Below are positions 14,501-16,368 of a DNA stretch of 16,368 nucleotides, piece after piece (within the stretch, counting starts at the first letter, position 1; every line of letters starts with the position of its first letter). This DNA is from CAZAPV01 sp964487195 (GTDB taxonomy: Bacteria > Patescibacteriota > Patescibacteriia > SG8-24). The position numbers were made by a program, and so were the translations under genes. Location: NCBI GenBank assembly GCA_964487195.1, contig CAZAPV010000023.1, positions 1 through 16,368 on the forward strand. The letters are read 5' to 3'. The notes under the pieces were generated by a model. It was not told the origin of the DNA. It did not search any database and saw nothing but the letters and a program-made list of their open reading frames with translations.

Positions 14501-16368
14501 AGCAAACCGCTCGATGTCTCGACGTTCGATCCGTCCACCGTGCAAGTGCAGGACTGCGGAAATCAGGCGACCCCGAATTGCGCATCGCCAGTTTCGGTGA
14601 CGTTCGTGTCGTTCAACGGATGCACGAGCTCGCCGAGCGGGCCGCAGCAGTGCAGCACCGCGACGTTCATCCCGGACTCTACGTATAACGGCGGCGTCCT
14701 CAAGCCGAGCACCTGGTACCGGACGACGCTCGTTGCCGATCCGGTGAAGAACGTCGGTTTGCGCGAAGCGAGCGCGACCGGCAAGTATCTCGACGGCGAT
14801 TTCGACCGCAAAGAGGGCGGCAACTACGTCTGGACGTTCCGGACCCGCGCGAGCAGCGAGCCGTGTCAGCTTTCGAGCGTCATCGTCAACAAATCGACGG
14901 CGATCATCGATCAGAATCAGAGTCCGGTGAATTTCGACGCCGAGCCGCTCGGACTGAACTGCAACATCCTCCGCTGCGATGGCAATCCGCAGCCATACTC
15001 GGTGACGTGGCTCGCGAACAGCACCTATCTCAATATTACGAAATATCCCGCGACGAACAACGGTTGCACCAAACCGGTGCTCGCCGTGCGCGAAACGCTC
15101 GCGACGCCGACCACGCTCGTTGCCCGCGTCAAGCCGATCGGTACGACGCTGACGAAGAACGGGACGTCGCAGATCACCGTGAAGTTCGCCGAACCGCACG
15201 TCATTTCCGTGGAACCGGTCGACGGCTGCACCCAAGCGTGCATCAACGCGGCGATCGGGGCGCAGTTCAACATCCCGATGGATCCGGCGACGCTCACGCA
15301 GCCGGGCAACGTCGAGATGTTCCGGTGCCGCAACGCGTCCTGCCTCGCCCCGTTCGAGGCCGATCTCGGCGGCGCCACGCGCACGGTCTCGGTAACTCCC
15401 GCGGATGCAATGGCGGCCGACGGCACACCGCTTTATCTGCACGTGTCGCTCCAGGGGGCTGGCAATCTTCTGCCGAACACATATTATCTCGTCCGCATCA
15501 AAGGCGGCGCCGGGGCGGTGACGAGTTTGAGCGGCACGCCGCTCGGCGGGTTGAACGACGGGACGTATTACACGTGGAAATTCCAGACGAAGAACGATCC
15601 GACGGCGTGCAAAATTTCTCGCGCGGCGCTCGTGCCGGAGAGCGCGACGCTGTATTACGTCGGCGAGCGCCAGCCGTTCGTGGTGAAGGCGTACGGTTCG
15701 CCGGACGCGTGCAGCAAGGGCGGGGAAGAGCTCGCCGCGACGTCGTACAGCTGGAACTGGGATTTCGACGCGCCGACGCCGAATCCCGTGCTCGGCGGCT
15801 TCGTGGACGGCAGTCAGGCGACGCCGATCTCCGCATCGCCGATCGGTACCGCGGTCGACACGAACCCCGTGTCGAAAACGGGTTGCGATAATCGTTGTCT
15901 GCACGTCGGATCCCAGAACACCGTTCCACAGTGCGGCGACGGGATCGTCGAGACGAAATTTGAAGAATGCGATCCGAAAGCGTCGAATGCGATCGCCGGC
16001 ACGTGTACCGCGAATTGTCTCTGGACAGGCACCGCGGCGCCGAAGTGCGGCAACGGCGCGATCGATCCAGGCGAAGAATGCGACGCGGTCCATGACCCGG
16101 CGAACGGCGGCAAACTGACGTTCCCGCCGGGCTGCAGGCAGCCGACCGCGACCGCGAACGGCTGTCTGTTCGGCGGTTCTTCGTCGGTGAAAGGAGCGGT
16201 GTGCGGCGATGGCGTGATCGAAGACGGTGAAGCGTGCGACGACGGCAACAGAGCGAACGGCGACGGCTGCAACGCGAACTGTCTGAAAGAAGGGTCGCTC
16301 CCCACCTGTATCATTGTCGCGAACCCGCTCCCGGGTCAGAACTGCATCCACTTCTGCGGCCACGCCGT
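11549..16368 (+). CDS. Giant surface protein: pilin-like hairpin + Ig/TIG repeats + Cys-rich repeats; 3' end beyond window
   Basis: At least 1606 residues, with one frame open from ATG 11549 to the window end. A signal peptide (about 11-30, ALA/QAP cut) is followed by PNLGLQFATATGLATTDIR and two membrane helices (about 62-81 and 99-119) around a GDEQKIGKAKK loop, closely matching the protein before it. The outer region has a first Ig-like part, a Cys cluster (about 412-460: DCGANSGCGACSGASC), four IPT/TIG-like domains starting near 464, 567, 656 and 770 (GTLVTIIGRGFGS and similar), SbsA-like Ig domains near 964 (FYVEFSKPLDVSTF) and 1215 (GAQFNIPMDPATL), and three myxobacterial-type Cys repeats from 1462. 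Gap to the previous gene is 5 bp with no Shine-Dalgarno site, suggesting coupled translation. Function is probably adhesion or surface display, inferred from domains. C-terminal end not visible. Confidence 0.9.
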   Translation, partial: MPLRSRRQFRSRAVAAVMAVSAAFATRALAQAPNLGLQFATATGLATTDIRTIVGRIISYFLGLLGIIAVGIILYAGFLWMTSGGDEQKIGKAKKWLTNAVIGLVIIMSAYAIARFIIGAVSPSSQGPTGAGGCPAGQTCSSGFGPGGAGSFRVNGIVPWGSGPNNGGWPKNYALTVSFNAAPNAASVTAKTVEVDKCNARLDGSGNPAPFNPASCGAVVTGTLTVDASKVLFRPSATPGANPTDFEADFWYKIRLQGGAITDAIGRTLLCPFETADISTSAAGPDYCDRAAAFNAIRDVTAPTVSIDSPASPPAFCGALPARIRATAQDDFLVAGVNFLLNGGTSSLIDVNGNPSSYSANGALANPFIADSVYVDIASLQPGTQKLTAVAQDGVPLSSAPAEKDFTVSAPHCCNLKQDSALGETGIDCGANSGCGACSGASCTTGANCSSGYCDPTTHQCAAHPVIDDVAPLAGGPGTLVTIIGRGFGSTPGTVTFLGTSDPADNKTAQACAPQAWSDTQVVVAVPVGAVNGAIELTTSTGQSDATDDTFGAQIPDFTVNTVTLPGICYLSPSSGAPGSQFVIHGAGFGASIGTSAAFVGSFTASIANGGWTPTAITAIVPTAPENTYPVTVNVGGQGSNSSNFLVQSTAASSAPRVISLIPDSGPVGSYVTIQGTGFGTRKGTVKFYYDSGTTHEVALGEDPVCNDNWHDNYVVVKVPQGYQPDPTNPVNAVVTSSAGVLHRVEVQTAAPSQTSNSDVTFAITNAPPRPGICAIEPDNGPPGISISVTGEGFGTGPGSGTAFPRNSVEFYKTNALHCLTHPSVSCTVAGASCANPADGTCVPTTVTANGYSTWSPTNVGAIVGGDRTNKSTWPATGPAYVIATNQLSTNAIPFKVQDCNESGAACAAGTICCANGACQTSCVPPARVSAYGWLFSTDVLPSLPVVVERASCDATASVPVLQSPSPFRDTADACVNASFYVEFSKPLDVSTFDPSTVQVQDCGNQATPNCASPVSVTFVSFNGCTSSPSGPQQCSTATFIPDSTYNGGVLKPSTWYRTTLVADPVKNVGLREASATGKYLDGDFDRKEGGNYVWTFRTRASSEPCQLSSVIVNKSTAIIDQNQSPVNFDAEPLGLNCNILRCDGNPQPYSVTWLANSTYLNITKYPATNNGCTKPVLAVRETLATPTTLVARVKPIGTTLTKNGTSQITVKFAEPHVISVEPVDGCTQACINAAIGAQFNIPMDPATLTQPGNVEMFRCRNASCLAPFEADLGGATRTVSVTPADAMAADGTPLYLHVSLQGAGNLLPNTYYLVRIKGGAGAVTSLSGTPLGGLNDGTYYTWKFQTKNDPTACKISRAALVPESATLYYVGERQPFVVKAYGSPDACSKGGEELAATSYSWNWDFDAPTPNPVLGGFVDGSQATPISASPIGTAVDTNPVSKTGCDNRCLHVGSQNTVPQCGDGIVETKFEECDPKASNAIAGTCTANCLWTGTAAPKCGNGAIDPGEECDAVHDPANGGKLTFPPGCRQPTATANGCLFGGSSSVKGAVCGDGVIEDGEACDDGNRANGDGCNANCLKEGSLPTCIIVANPLPGQNCIHFCGHA
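12941..14240 (+). repeat. Four IPT/TIG-like protein repeats inside the giant surface gene
   Basis: Four diverged copies share the pattern P-x-I-x-x-(I/V/L)-x-P-x-x-G-x-x-G followed by V-x-I-x-G-x-G-F-G: DVAPLAGGPGTLVTIIGRGF, LSPSSGAPGSQFVIHGAGF, IPDSGPVGSYVTIQGTGF and EPDNGPPGISISVTGEGF. These begin at about 12.94, 13.25, 13.51 and 13.86 kb. The end of the fourth copy is uncertain. Confidence 0.75.
15932..16290 (+). repeat. Three cysteine-rich repeats of the DUF4215/myxobacterial type
   Basis: Copies start CGDGIVETKFEECD (15932), CGNGAIDPGEECD (16046) and CGDGVIEDGEACDDGN (16202), each with Cys, Gly-Asp/Asn-Gly, acidic run and Cys-Asp, then later NC (TANC, NANC). The pattern is that of Cys-rich repeats known from secreted myxobacterial proteins. 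The Cys spacing suggests disulfide-stabilised exported modules. More copies may follow past the edge. Confidence 0.75.

Noticed and set aside
13946..16363. An 805-codon minus-strand open frame
   Set aside because: Arg/Ala/Val-rich antisense of the giant surface gene; no motif, promoter or ribosome site. The plus frame has signal peptide, TIG and Cys-rich motifs throughout.
1..16368. Alternative genetic code (TGA as Gly), as in some CPR lineages
   Set aside because: TGA ends dprA, the orphan gene, der, hisS and the first surface gene at the expected lengths, and core genes contain no in-frame TGA.

Overview
The window looks like a chromosomal segment of a GC-rich (roughly 60% by eye) bacterium, most plausibly a Patescibacteria/CPR lineage. 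The main reason is the two adjacent genes for T4SS pilin-like (TrbC/VirB2-type) membrane hairpins fused to huge Ig-like ectodomains, set among very tightly packed housekeeping genes. TGA works as a normal stop (dprA, the orphan gene, hisS, the first surface gene), so the UGA=Gly code of Gracilibacteria/Absconditabacteria is excluded. Lineage below phylum level cannot be decided from the sequence.

Layout. (1) 1-2008, minus strand: dprA followed by topA, with topA cut by the window edge. (2) 2041-2818, plus: a solitary Cys-containing gene of unknown function with its own strong promoter and Shine-Dalgarno site; it converges on pth through a shared bidirectional terminator. (3) 2855-6130, minus: an LCP (LytR-CpsA-Psr) - der - pth operon. 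(4) 6179-8394, plus: tRNA-Val(CAC) - lepB - hisS, closed by an intrinsic terminator. (5) 8399-9209, plus: rpsU - yqeY. (6) 9237-16368, plus: two tandem surface-protein genes, 5 bp apart; the second has at least 1606 codons and runs off the window.

How it works together. Regions 1-5 are information processing (DNA topology and uptake, ribosome assembly, tRNA recycling and charging) plus envelope work (polymer attachment by LCP, signal-peptide removal by LepB). Region 6 encodes exported, Cys-rich proteins that carry predicted signal peptides and so are plausible LepB substrates. Two promoter regions share an architecture: divergent promoters whose -35 boxes face each other only 8-9 bp apart, forming inverted repeats (2041-2061 and 6163-6184). 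Several predicted transcripts (dprA, LCP, topA) begin within a few bases of the start codon, and most other genes lack a Shine-Dalgarno site; only the orphan gene and rpsU have clear ones. The window therefore suggests heavy use of leaderless or SD-independent initiation.

The most unusual content is region 6: apparently exported proteins tethered by an N-terminal pilin-like hairpin, followed by SbsA-like Ig domains, four IPT/TIG-like repeats and myxobacterial-type cysteine-rich repeats. They are candidate cell-surface attachment proteins. No mobile element, CRISPR array, rRNA or replication origin was seen, and no stretch over 300 bases lacks a gene.
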